This document shows, piece by piece, positions 47,187-54,347 of a stretch of 64,000 nucleotides of DNA (within the stretch, counting starts at the first letter, position 1; the number at the start of each line of letters is the position of its first letter). The notes beneath the pieces were generated by a model, which had not been told where the DNA came from, ran no database searches, and was given only the letters and a program-made list of their open reading frames with translations. Origin of the DNA: Occallatibacter gabretensis (GTDB lineage Bacteria; Acidobacteriota; Terriglobia; Terriglobales; Acidobacteriaceae). The position numbers were made by a program, and so were the translations under genes. The DNA is taken from assembly GCF_001449115.1 (NCBI RefSeq), contig NZ_LAIJ01000009.1:1246114-1310113 (forward strand). The letters are read 5' to 3'.

Positions 47187-47325
47187 TGCGCCAATGACCT
47201 GCGATCGATGCTCCGGGGCACTCTGAGGTACGTAGTTACCTCTAACCGACTTTTGTTGAGGTTCCCCTGCCTTGCTGCTTGAGACATCGTGCCCCTTGGT
47301 CGCAGGATAAAAGCGTTGATAAATG

Positions 47326-47348
47326 CGACACCATACTATATGGTGTCG
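47326..47348. promoter_or_regulatory. Palindromic operator of the CGNR regulator
   Basis: CGACACCATA-CTA-TATGGTGTCG is a perfect 10-3-10 palindrome ending 2 bp before the ATG at 47351. It covers the ribosome-binding region, so binding would shut off the gene. Autoregulation by the CGNR protein is the simplest reading. Confidence 0.75.
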
Positions 47349-47350
47349 GT

Positions 47351-47968
47351 ATGAGATTAGAACAGCCAGCAGCCGATGATCTCCACTCCTTCAGATTTCG
47401 CGGAGGTTGTCCCTGCCTGAACCTTGTCGCGACTATGGGTTGGCGAAGCGCATCAAAGCCTGTGGAACGACTTCGGTCAACAGGTGACCTTGCGGATTGG
47501 TTGATTGCTGTGCAGCTTGTGACAGTTCGGCCAAAGGTTATGCCAGACGAACTTACAAGCGCGCGCCGATTGCGCGAGGCGGTCTATCGTCTCGTCATGG
47601 CAACGATGAAGCACCGATTGCCCAATCCGAACGACATTGCACTCTTAAACCGCTGGTCTCGTATTCCCCAGCCGGTTCCAACTCTCAAGTTAAGAGATGG
47701 TCTACTGCATCTTCAGGAAATAACACCCCAGCCGACGAGAGCCGCTCTATCGGTGATCGCACGAGACGCAATACTCCTCCTCGGCAGCAAGAGCATCCTG
47801 CGGGTGAAAGAGTGTGCCCGGCCCGACTGCACGCTCTTGTTCGTGGACGCGTCTCGGAGCGGACGCCGTCGTTGGTGCTCTATGGAAGCCTGCGGCAATC
47901 GTGCCAAGACTGTCGACTATCGCAGGCGGTTGAAAGGCCTAGAAATCCCTACGAAGACACCAGCGTAA
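47351..47968 (+). CDS. CGNR zinc-finger transcriptional regulator
   Basis: 205 residues from the ATG at 47351. The N-terminal ABATE-like domain begins FRFRGGCPCLNLVATMGWR; the C-terminal CGNR finger is CARPDCTLLFVDASRSGRRR followed by WCSMEACGNRAKT (CxxxxC ... CxxxxC GNR). The family acts as ligand-responsive stress regulators. It is followed by an alpha/beta hydrolase gene 26 bp downstream, probably its target. Confidence 0.9.
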   Translation: MRLEQPAADDLHSFRFRGGCPCLNLVATMGWRSASKPVERLRSTGDLADWLIAVQLVTVRPKVMPDELTSARRLREAVYRLVMATMKHRLPNPNDIALLNRWSRIPQPVPTLKLRDGLLHLQEITPQPTRAALSVIARDAILLLGSKSILRVKECARPDCTLLFVDASRSGRRRWCSMEACGNRAKTVDYRRRLKGLEIPTKTPA

Positions 47969-47994
47969 TAGCAAACAATTGGAGGCGAAAGAGT

Positions 47995-48711
47995 ATGAAA
48001 TTGAACCTGCATGAATGGGGTACTGGAGACCGCACCGCGCTCTTGATCCATGGTTTGTTTGCAGATCATCAGAACTGGTACCGGGTCGGCCCCGCTCTCG
48101 CAGAACGCGGCTACCGCGTGATCGCTCCCGACCTGCGCGGTCATGGCGCGAGCCCCCGAGGAGCATACTCTCCCGAATTGTGGGCCGCGGATCTCATCGA
48201 GAGTCTTCCAAAAAACGCCGATCTTGCAATCGGTCATTCTCTCGCAGGCATGGCGCTTGCTCTGGCAGCAGAGGAACTCGCCGTGCGTCGGGCTGTATAC
48301 GTCGATCCGACCTGGAAGATGAACAAGGAGCAGCATGTAAGCTTCGGCTCAACATGGCGTGGACAACTGGCATGGACGGAGGAGCAGTGGAGAGCGGCGA
48401 ATCCACGGTGGGGTTCTGGTGATATCGAAGCTCGTGTTGAGTCGATGAGGACGTTCGATCCTGCTTGCATCGAAGGATTGGCCAGTGGCAACGGTCACGA
48501 CCACATGCCAGAAAGAACAGACATTCCGGCCCTGATCCTGGTAGCCGATCCCAGTTCATTCATTACTTCCGAAGATGCTGTTATGTTGAGCAGCAGAGGA
48601 TTCGACGTGCAAACGTTGAAAGGAACCAGCCATTCGATGTTTCGTGAAGACTTCGACGCATTTATGTCCGCCATGGATGAGTGGCTCGTCAGGGATGCGA
48701 TTCGACGATAG
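47995..48711 (+). CDS. Alpha/beta hydrolase downstream of CGNR regulator
   Basis: 238 residues from the ATG at 47995 with GGAGG 9 nt upstream. LLIHGLFADHQNWYRVGPAL, APDLRGHGAS, the nucleophile in AIGHSLAGMA and the histidine in GTSHSMFRED are complete. It probably forms a two-gene unit with the CGNR regulator; the pair is lodged between two pieces of a parB gene. Confidence 0.92.
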   Translation: MKLNLHEWGTGDRTALLIHGLFADHQNWYRVGPALAERGYRVIAPDLRGHGASPRGAYSPELWAADLIESLPKNADLAIGHSLAGMALALAAEELAVRRAVYVDPTWKMNKEQHVSFGSTWRGQLAWTEEQWRAANPRWGSGDIEARVESMRTFDPACIEGLASGNGHDHMPERTDIPALILVADPSSFITSEDAVMLSSRGFDVQTLKGTSHSMFREDFDAFMSAMDEWLVRDAIRR

Positions 48712-48771
48712 TCGGATCTTTCGCACTAAACGTACGATTCTTGAGGTTGACGTGGGGACCAAAGCTCGACC

Positions 48772-48803
48772 CGGCACGTCGTTTACATGTAAACGACGTG
48801 CCG
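48772..48803. repeat. Perfect 32-bp palindrome
   Basis: Arms CGGCACGTCGTTTACA and TGTAAACGACGTGCCG are perfectly complementary without a spacer. It lies 60 bp after the hydrolase stop and about 45 bp from the point where ParB similarity breaks. No T-run follows on either strand, so it is not a normal intrinsic terminator; an operator or an insertion-junction site is possible. Confidence 0.8.
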
Positions 48804-49145
48804 CAACGCGGAAAGACAAAGAAAACACTTGCGAACTATAGATAACTCGACCAATTGAGCTTCTAACGCGGCGGCATCGGAGAGATGAACGATGCGGACG
48901 GGCACGGTCGGGACTTCGGCCATCTGCGCGGCGCGGTAACGCCGTGCTCCAGCGATGATCTCGAAGCCATTCTCAGTGAGAGGACGAACCAGCAAGGGCG
49001 AGAGTACGCCCTGGGTACGGATGGACGATGTAAGTTCATTCAAGGCAACTTCTTCGAAAGTGCGGTGCGGATTGGTCTTGGACTCACTCAGCAAAGCGAG
49101 TGTTACGTTGCGGTATTCGGTGGCATTGACGATCTGCGTTCCCAT
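48783..49145 (-). pseudogene. parB: ParB N-terminal fragment
   Basis: The ATG at 49145 has AAAGGAG upstream and opens a 120-codon frame. The ParB nuclease/CTPase-like domain is recognisable: LALLSESKTNPHRTFEE, LSSIRTQGVLSPLLVRPL-type motif, GFEIIAGARRYRAAQMAEVP. Similarity stops after LEAQLVE at about 48850, where ParB proteins continue NLQRRDVHP; the last ~25 codons are unrelated. A middle ParB segment lies 1.9 kb further on, so the gene is split and inactive, unless the N-terminal piece has kept a role. Confidence 0.8.
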
Positions 49146-49209
49146 GATGGGGTGCTCCTTTCGAGCGGTTGAAAGGTGAAGGGGTGCGGAGCGGAGACAC
49201 GGTGGCTGT

Positions 49210-49228
49210 TCCGCTCCAAGGGAGCGGA
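49210..49228. repeat. Hairpin between the DUF6908-like gene and parB
   Basis: TCCGCTCC-AAG-GGAGCGGA, an 8-bp perfect stem with a 3-nt loop, begins directly after the stop of the gene at 49229-49642. It may attenuate or process the transcript running from ardC toward parB. Confidence 0.6.
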
Positions 49229-49642
49229 CTAGCTATGAATGCACTTGTCCGTGAAAGCCTCTGCGAATCCCTGCAAACGCAGGTTGTTATCCCATGTCGC
49301 GGCAAAGCGTTTGTGCTGCTCGTGAAGCTGGACGAGATGCACGTAGCGGTCGCGCACGATGTTGCGGCTCCACTGCTCGACGGCAACGTAATCGTTACGC
49401 CAGTACCAGGGATCGAGATGAGCGCCGCCCGCCATGCCTAGCTCGAAGCACATCTCCGGGTCGCGCATGAGGTCGCCGTTCTGTTCGCCGTAGTGCGCGA
49501 CGGAAAGCGCGGGAAGTCCCATCGGGCCGGGCTCGTCCATCGCCTCCATAACAAGCTCCATATAGGGGGCGTTGTCGATCTTGAGATACAGGCCGGGGTG
49601 CCACCCTCCGGCCATCTTGAGGATTTGAAGGATGGTCTGCAT
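49229..49642 (-). CDS. Conserved plasmid/ICE protein (DUF6908-like)
   Basis: 137 residues. LPALSVAHYGEQNGDLMRDP followed by EMCFELGMAG is a conserved sequence of plasmid-borne proteins that I tentatively place in DUF6908. The gene starts at a TAATG overlap with the ardC stop, so translation is coupled. Function unknown; it always seems to travel with ArdC/ParB-type backbone genes. Confidence 0.6.
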   Translation of the reverse strand: MQTILQILKMAGGWHPGLYLKIDNAPYMELVMEAMDEPGPMGLPALSVAHYGEQNGDLMRDPEMCFELGMAGGAHLDPWYWRNDYVAVEQWSRNIVRDRYVHLVQLHEQHKRFAATWDNNLRLQGFAEAFTDKCIHS

Positions 49643-50559
49643 TAGGCCACCTTCGCCAGTTCTGCATCGGGCATCGTCTCTTCGGCTGCGGACGACTCCA
49701 AGGCGGCAAGGATGACAGCGGAGGTCTGCTGAATGACTTCCAGCGACTCAATCAGCAATGATGCGTTGCCATGATAGAGAGCGATGTAATCGGCGCTCGC
49801 GGTTCCAACCTCAAGCCCTACGGCTTTGCCGACAACAAACGCGATAGCTTCGGCCTCTGTCTCGCGCACAACCTTGGTTGTGGTGGTGCGCCGCTCGGCC
49901 TTGTGCAACATCTCATGCGCCAGCTCATGGAGCAACGTGGCGAAGGTTTCGGCCTTCGATTGTCCCGGCAGGATGGCGATGCGTCCGCCGTAGCTCATGC
50001 CAAGCGCGGGGGCGATCTTCTCGGTATAGACAAGCTCGATGCCCTGACGTTCGATGAACGAAACAAGACGGTCGTGGTTCTCTCCTACGTCGCCGTACAC
50101 CTCGCGCATTGCGGGAAGCTCGACGCCTTCGGTCTGCTCCACATCGAAAACATAGGCATTGCGGAAGCCAACAAGGACGCGGGTGTTCTGCTTGGTGATG
50201 TCCTTCTCTGCCTCTTCATCGGATTTGCGCTTGAGGCCGATGATGGGAGCTAGAATGCGAATGCCTTTCTCGCCCTTCTTCACGCGGCGTCCTAACCGGT
50301 TCCACGCATACATGCCCGCGACTTTCGTGGCCGTCGGGCGCTGTCTCGCGATCTCCAAGACATTCCCGAAGGAATACGAATGAAAGCGGCTCATCGCATT
50401 CAGGTACGCCGTGAGTGCGTCCGAGTGTCCGGCCTCTAACTGCTCGATGAGGCTCTGGACGTTGGCGGCGATCATCTCTTTCGCTGTTTGCCGTGGCTGC
50501 GTCTGTTTGGGGTTTGGCGTGGACGGGGTGACGGTGAGGGTGGTGGATGTGCTGTTCAT
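49642..50559 (-). CDS. ardC: ArdC-like antirestriction protein
   Basis: 305 residues from the ATG at 50559 with AAGGAGG upstream. The N-terminal ssDNA-binding domain (ANVQSLIEQLEAGHSDALTA, SFGNVLEIARQRPTATKVAG, RLGRRVKKGEKGIRILAPI) is followed by a zinc metallopeptidase-like domain with LLHELAHEMLH (HExxH). ArdC protects incoming single-stranded plasmid DNA from restriction during conjugation, which suits the nearby MobF relaxase. Confidence 0.9.
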   Translation of the reverse strand: MNSTSTTLTVTPSTPNPKQTQPRQTAKEMIAANVQSLIEQLEAGHSDALTAYLNAMSRFHSYSFGNVLEIARQRPTATKVAGMYAWNRLGRRVKKGEKGIRILAPIIGLKRKSDEEAEKDITKQNTRVLVGFRNAYVFDVEQTEGVELPAMREVYGDVGENHDRLVSFIERQGIELVYTEKIAPALGMSYGGRIAILPGQSKAETFATLLHELAHEMLHKAERRTTTTKVVRETEAEAIAFVVGKAVGLEVGTASADYIALYHGNASLLIESLEVIQQTSAVILAALESSAAEETMPDAELAKVA

Positions 50560-50790
50560 GGGGTGCTTCCTCCTTGGCGGTTGCCGTTGCTTTTCATGCC
50601 ATGCGTGGCATGTACCTACATGCCGAACGCCTCCTGGCGAAGGCGGGGCGGCAAAGCGCAAGGGGAGGGGTATCTCCCATCCGGAGCAAAGCGGAGGACG
50701 AGCGAAGCGAAGGTCTGCACAAGCGCAGCGCGGAAGACTGTTGGGAAACCCCTTGCGCTGCGCCAGGGCAGAGCCCTCAGTAGGTACCGA
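50560..50790. promoter_or_regulatory. Upstream region of the ardC operon
   Basis: It should contain the promoter of ardC-DUF6908-parB. A GCCATGCGTGGC palindrome at 50597-50608 is the only operator-like feature; a clear -35/-10 was not found. IS481 begins at its far end. Confidence 0.4.
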
Positions 50791-52279
50791 GGACATGGTT
50801 TACACGAAAGACCGGAGACATCGTTTACAGATACGGAGGTCTGAGGGCTCTTAAGCATTGGTTGAACGCAAGAAGATACGTTCATGCCTTGGAAAGAGAG
50901 TCGTATTGTGGATCAGCGCTTGCAGTTCTTATCGAGTTATCAGAAGGAAGAGATGTCTGTTACGGACCTGTGCCACGAGTACGGCATCTCTCGCCCAACC
51001 GCATATAAGTGGATCAAGCGATATAACGAAGTCGGGCCGGAAGGCTTGCTGGATATTTCGCGCAAGCCCCACGGCTGTGCTCACGCAACGTCGTTGGAGG
51101 TCGAGAACGAGATCCTTGCATTGCGCAAGCGCTTTCCATCCTGGGGAGCGCGGAAGCTGAAGGCTCGTTTGGAGAAGATCAACCCGAACGTCGTGTGGCC
51201 GGCGGCAAGCACCGTAGGTCAGATTCTGCGCCGGGCGGGACTCACCAACCCTATTCGCAAGAGACGTAGAACGACCCCGTACTCAGAACCCTTCGCCGAG
51301 GTCACCGCTCCGAACCAGCTATGGTGCATGGACTTCAAGGGATGGTTCCGCACTGGCGACGGGAACCGATGCGATCCCTTCACGATCACCGATGCCTACA
51401 GTCGCTATCTGATCCGTTGTCAGGCAGTGGCTCGCATGGATACTGCGCACGTCCTTGCGATCTGCGAGGCCGCCATGCGCGAGTACGGTGTTCCCGAACG
51501 GATTCGGACGGACAACGGAAATCCATTCTCTGGATTAGGTGTGATGGGATTGTCGCGGCTGTCCCTAAGCTGGGTGAGGCTTGGGATCGTGCATGAGCGC
51601 ATTCAACCAGGCAAGCCGCAGCAGAACGGCCGCCATGAGCGCATGCACCGCACGCTCAAGCAGGATACGACCAACCCGTCGGCAAAGACACTCCATGCGC
51701 AGCAGAAGCGATTCGATGAGTTCGTTCGTGTCTACAACCATGAGCGTCCTCATGAAGCTTTGGGGAACGAGACTCCAGGCAGCATTTACGTCCCGAGCTC
51801 GCGGCTCCTGCCACGGTACACGAAGGCCCATCAGTACCCAGCTCACTTCCAGACACGGCGCGTGAACGATGCGGGAGACATCAGCTGGCATAAGAGCAGG
51901 GTCTTTATCAGCGAGGTCTTCCGTGGTGAAGATATTGCGCTTGAAAAAGTTGAGGAGAACTTCTACCGAGTGTATTTCTGCTCTTTGGAAGTCGGCGAGT
52001 TCAATGTCGACGACATGCGATTTCGGCCCGGGCTTCGCCCATGAAAGCAAGCGTTGGAAATGCCGAGGAGTGGAAAGCATGGAAAACCATACAGCCGGTT
52101 TTCCACCCTTTCCACTCCTCTTGGAAATCCCTTCGGGATTCCCACATTCCCAACGCTTCGACGGCGACGAGATATCTTATTAAGACCGGGCCTAGCCAGC
52201 CATAACCCTGAACCAGAGCCACTTCCTCCGCAAGGGGCTTGTAAACCATCTCCCCCGGTCTAAAACGTAAACACTGTCC
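50791..52279 (+). mobile_element. IS481-family insertion sequence
   Basis: The ends are imperfect inverted repeats about 45 bp long. The left end starts GGACATGGTTTAC (50791-50803) and the complement of the right end starts GGACAGTGTTTAC (52279-52267); both continue with AGACCGG and a second GTTTACA box. It encloses one intact transposase gene. A target duplication could not be fixed. The left end is bracketed by a 10-bp inverted repeat GAGCCCTCAG/CTGAGGGCTC (50771-50780, 50841-50850). Confidence 0.85.
50884..52044 (+). CDS. IS481-family transposase
   Basis: 386 residues, intact. N-terminal HTH (VTDLCHEYGISRPTAYKWIK) and the DDE core: MDFKGWFRTGDG, FTITDAYSRYL, RIRTDNGNPFSGLG and YNHERPHEALG. 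It catalyses movement of the surrounding IS. Because it appears complete, the element may still be active. Confidence 0.93.
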   Translation: MPWKESRIVDQRLQFLSSYQKEEMSVTDLCHEYGISRPTAYKWIKRYNEVGPEGLLDISRKPHGCAHATSLEVENEILALRKRFPSWGARKLKARLEKINPNVVWPAASTVGQILRRAGLTNPIRKRRRTTPYSEPFAEVTAPNQLWCMDFKGWFRTGDGNRCDPFTITDAYSRYLIRCQAVARMDTAHVLAICEAAMREYGVPERIRTDNGNPFSGLGVMGLSRLSLSWVRLGIVHERIQPGKPQQNGRHERMHRTLKQDTTNPSAKTLHAQQKRFDEFVRVYNHERPHEALGNETPGSIYVPSSRLLPRYTKAHQYPAHFQTRRVNDAGDISWHKSRVFISEVFRGEDIALEKVEENFYRVYFCSLEVGEFNVDDMRFRPGLRP

Positions 52280-52485
52280 CGCTTCGCTCACCTCAGCGAG
52301 GTTTGGCTACCTTATTCGCGCGCGTCAGCGCGCCGGATTTCAGGGAGGGCGTTGCGGGAAGGAACGGCCCGCAGAGATGGGAAGCGGAGAGCCGTAGGAT
52401 CGAAGTGCGGGAGGATGCCTACTCCCGCCAATCATGTTGGGAAAATGGTGCGACCCTTTGTCTATGATGGAGATTGGAAACGAGC
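52280..52485. other. Hairpin-rich spacer before the DUF1016 gene
   Basis: Several short inverted repeats occur (TGCGGG/CCCGCA at about 52347-52368; GGGAG/CTCCC near 52411-52427). Part of it vaguely recalls a structured RNA, but no family could be assigned. It should contain the promoter of the DUF1016 gene. Confidence 0.35.
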
Positions 52486-53557
52486 GATGCCCTCAAAACC
52501 CCCATCATCGAAGTTGAAAGTAACAAAGAAAGACGAAGCGGCGTTCTCCGAAGTGGCCAAGCTGATTGCCGCCTCCAAAGAGAAGGCATTCCAAGCAGTC
52601 AACACAACCCTGATCGATCTCTATTGGAATATCGGTGCCACGATTAGCAAGAAGATCGAAACTGCGGAGTGGGGTGATGGGGTTGTGGATCGGTTGGCTC
52701 AATTCATCGCGCGAACTGAGCCAGGGCTGCGTGGATTTACTCGCAGGAATCTGTTCCGAATGCGGCAGTTTTACGAGGCCTATAAGGAAGAATCGATTGT
52801 GACACCACTGGTGACACAATTGCCGTGGTCGCACCATCTCATCATCTTGGGGCAGAGCAAGCGCGTGGAAGAGCGCGAGTTCTATATCCGAATGGCCATT
52901 CGGGAGCGATGGAGCAGGCGAGAACTGGAACGTCAGTTCAATTCAGCCTTGTTCGAGCGCGTCATCCTGCATCCGCCTAAAGTGACACCACTGGTGACAC
53001 AAAGATATCCAGACGCAATCAACGTCTTTCGAGATGCGTACGCAGTCGAGTTCCTCGACCTACCGGCAAGCCACGCCGAAGCGGATCTGCATCGCGGTCT
53101 ACTCGATAAACTGAAGAACTTCCTCATCGAGCTGGGACGAGACTTCTGCTTCGTAGGTTCAGAGTACCCTCTTCAGGTCGGCAATCGGGATTTCGCGCTC
53201 GACCTGCTCTTCTTCCATCGAGGGCTAAACTGCCTGGTCGCCATCGAGTTGAAAGTCAGCGAGTTCGAGCCGGAGTTCCTCGGCAAACTGGACTTTTACC
53301 TGGAGGCGTTGGATCGGGACGTTCGCAAACCACATGAGCAGCCATCCATCGGCGTTCTGCTTTGTGCAAGCAAGAACGACGAAGTCGTCGAATACTCGCT
53401 CAGCCGCAGCTTGTCCCCAACGCTGATAGCGCAATACGAGACGCAACTACCCGACAAGAAGCTGCTCCAAGCCAAATTGCATGAGTTTTATCTACAGAAT
53501 GCTATCGAGTCGAAACCTCGTCTCGGAAAACGTCCGTTGCATACGAAGAAACTTTAG
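52486..53557 (+). CDS. DUF1016/YhcG-type PDDEXK nuclease
   Basis: About 356 residues from the ATG at 52486; an upstream in-frame ATG at 52446 is possible. The N-terminal DUF1016_N domain has LIDLYWNIGATISKKI and FTRRNLFRMRQFYEAY; the C-terminal PDDEXK domain has FALDLLFFHRGLNCLVAIEL, K (D, ExK) and KPHEQPSIGVLLCASKND. Family members are DNA-structure-related nucleases common on mobile elements. The segment VTPLVTQ occurs twice, encoded by an identical 21-nt stretch at 52799 and 52982. Confidence 0.88.
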
Positions 53558-53585
53558 CGCGTTTGGCGTCAAAAGCAGGGACCCG

Positions 53586-53754
53586 CAATTGTCCAGACAG
53601 CGTCTGGACAATTGTCCCTCTGCTGAATGACCCAGACGGTATCTGGGCGATGTGGAGGGTGCCGGAATCGTCAGCCGTTGTCTGACGTTTGCTTGGGATC
53701 TTGCAAAGGGGATGTATGTGGACGCAATCTTGGATTAGCCAGACATCGTCTGGC
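53586..53754. promoter_or_regulatory. Array of four palindromic CCAGAC-N3-GTCTGG sites
   Basis: Sites centred at 53600, 53639, 53678 and 53746 share the consensus YCAGMC-N3-RTCTGR. The first is extended to CAATTGTCCAGAC-AGC plus complement; the fourth is a perfect GCCAGAC-ATC-GTCTGGC. The first three are spaced exactly 39 bp apart. The array lies between the DUF1016 gene and a small HTH gene, like an operator or iteron cluster. Confidence 0.7.
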
Positions 53755-53779
53755 CAATATTGTGACGCAACTCAGACAG

Positions 53780-54004
53780 TCAGGACGCGACTTCGACGGA
53801 GATGATCTTGACGAGATCGGAGGCACGGAAACGCCAGAGCTTGCCAAGCTGGTAACCCCTCACCTCACCTCGTCGTGCCATGCGCTGGAGGGTCTTGGGG
53901 TGAATTCTGAGGAGTGCTGCGGCTTCTTCCGTGTCGATCAGCGGCTCGATCCGTGAGTCACTGATTGCCGAAACTCGTGCGGGTGGTTTCTTTGCGAAGT
54001 CCAT
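53780..54004 (-). CDS. Small excisionase-like HTH protein
   Basis: 74 residues with the HTH_17/MerR-like fold: IDTEEAAALLRIHPKTLQRM, ARRGEVRGYQLGKLWRFRAS. AAGGGAGA precedes the ATG. Proteins of this type are excisionases or transcription factors. It points toward the palindrome array, which may be its binding region, and is paralogous to the protein at 57226-57456. Confidence 0.85.
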   Translation of the reverse strand: MDFAKKPPARVSAISDSRIEPLIDTEEAAALLRIHPKTLQRMARRGEVRGYQLGKLWRFRASDLVKIISVEVAS

Positions 54005-54347
54005 TGTGTATCTCCCTTGGTGGGAGGGGCCATTCGTTCAAAATCCCTCACCTTTAGCTTCTTCGAAGGTTAAGGATTTTGTCCAATGACTATTGCGACT
54101 TCCGTTATTCCTCCCAGGAATAAGAAGCCCAAGATGCTCATACCAAAGGCCGTACCGTCCGCCGCAGAGCTTTCACCCGACACGCGAAGGCTTAATAGCG
54201 AACCACGTTATTTAAAGATAGGGCCATATCTTTAAATAGTCGCCGAAATTGGAGACGCCCAACTCAGCGGTCAGGTCGAATGTGGAGCATCGCCCAGACA
54301 ATCCACCGAGCTTGCATTGCAATTTCGAACAGCCGTAGCGTCGCCTT
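54005..54347. promoter_or_regulatory. Candidate oriT region upstream of the relaxase gene
   Basis: TTATTCCT-CCC-AGGAATAA (54105-54123) and TATTTAAAGATA-GGGCCA-TATCTTTAAATA (54209-54238, perfect 12-bp arms) are AT-rich inverted repeats directly ahead of the MobF gene, where oriT commonly lies. No nick site can be named from sequence alone. Confidence 0.45.

Noticed and set aside
47497..48711. A longer 404-codon version of the CGNR-linked hydrolase
   Set aside because: The extension overlaps the CGNR gene in another frame; the ATG at 47995 has a proper ribosome-binding site and gives a full-length hydrolase.
48772..48803. The 32-bp palindrome considered as an intrinsic terminator
   Set aside because: There is no T-run on either strand and no loop, so it was listed as a palindrome of unknown role.
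52330..52440. A possible group II intron tail or structured RNA
   Set aside because: Only a vague likeness to intron sequence (GGAGAGCCGTA) and short hairpins; no domain V or exon boundaries could be recognised.
53586..53754. The palindrome array considered as a CRISPR array
   Set aside because: The dyads are only 15-29 bp and vary, the spacers are not uniform after the third unit, and no cas gene is present.
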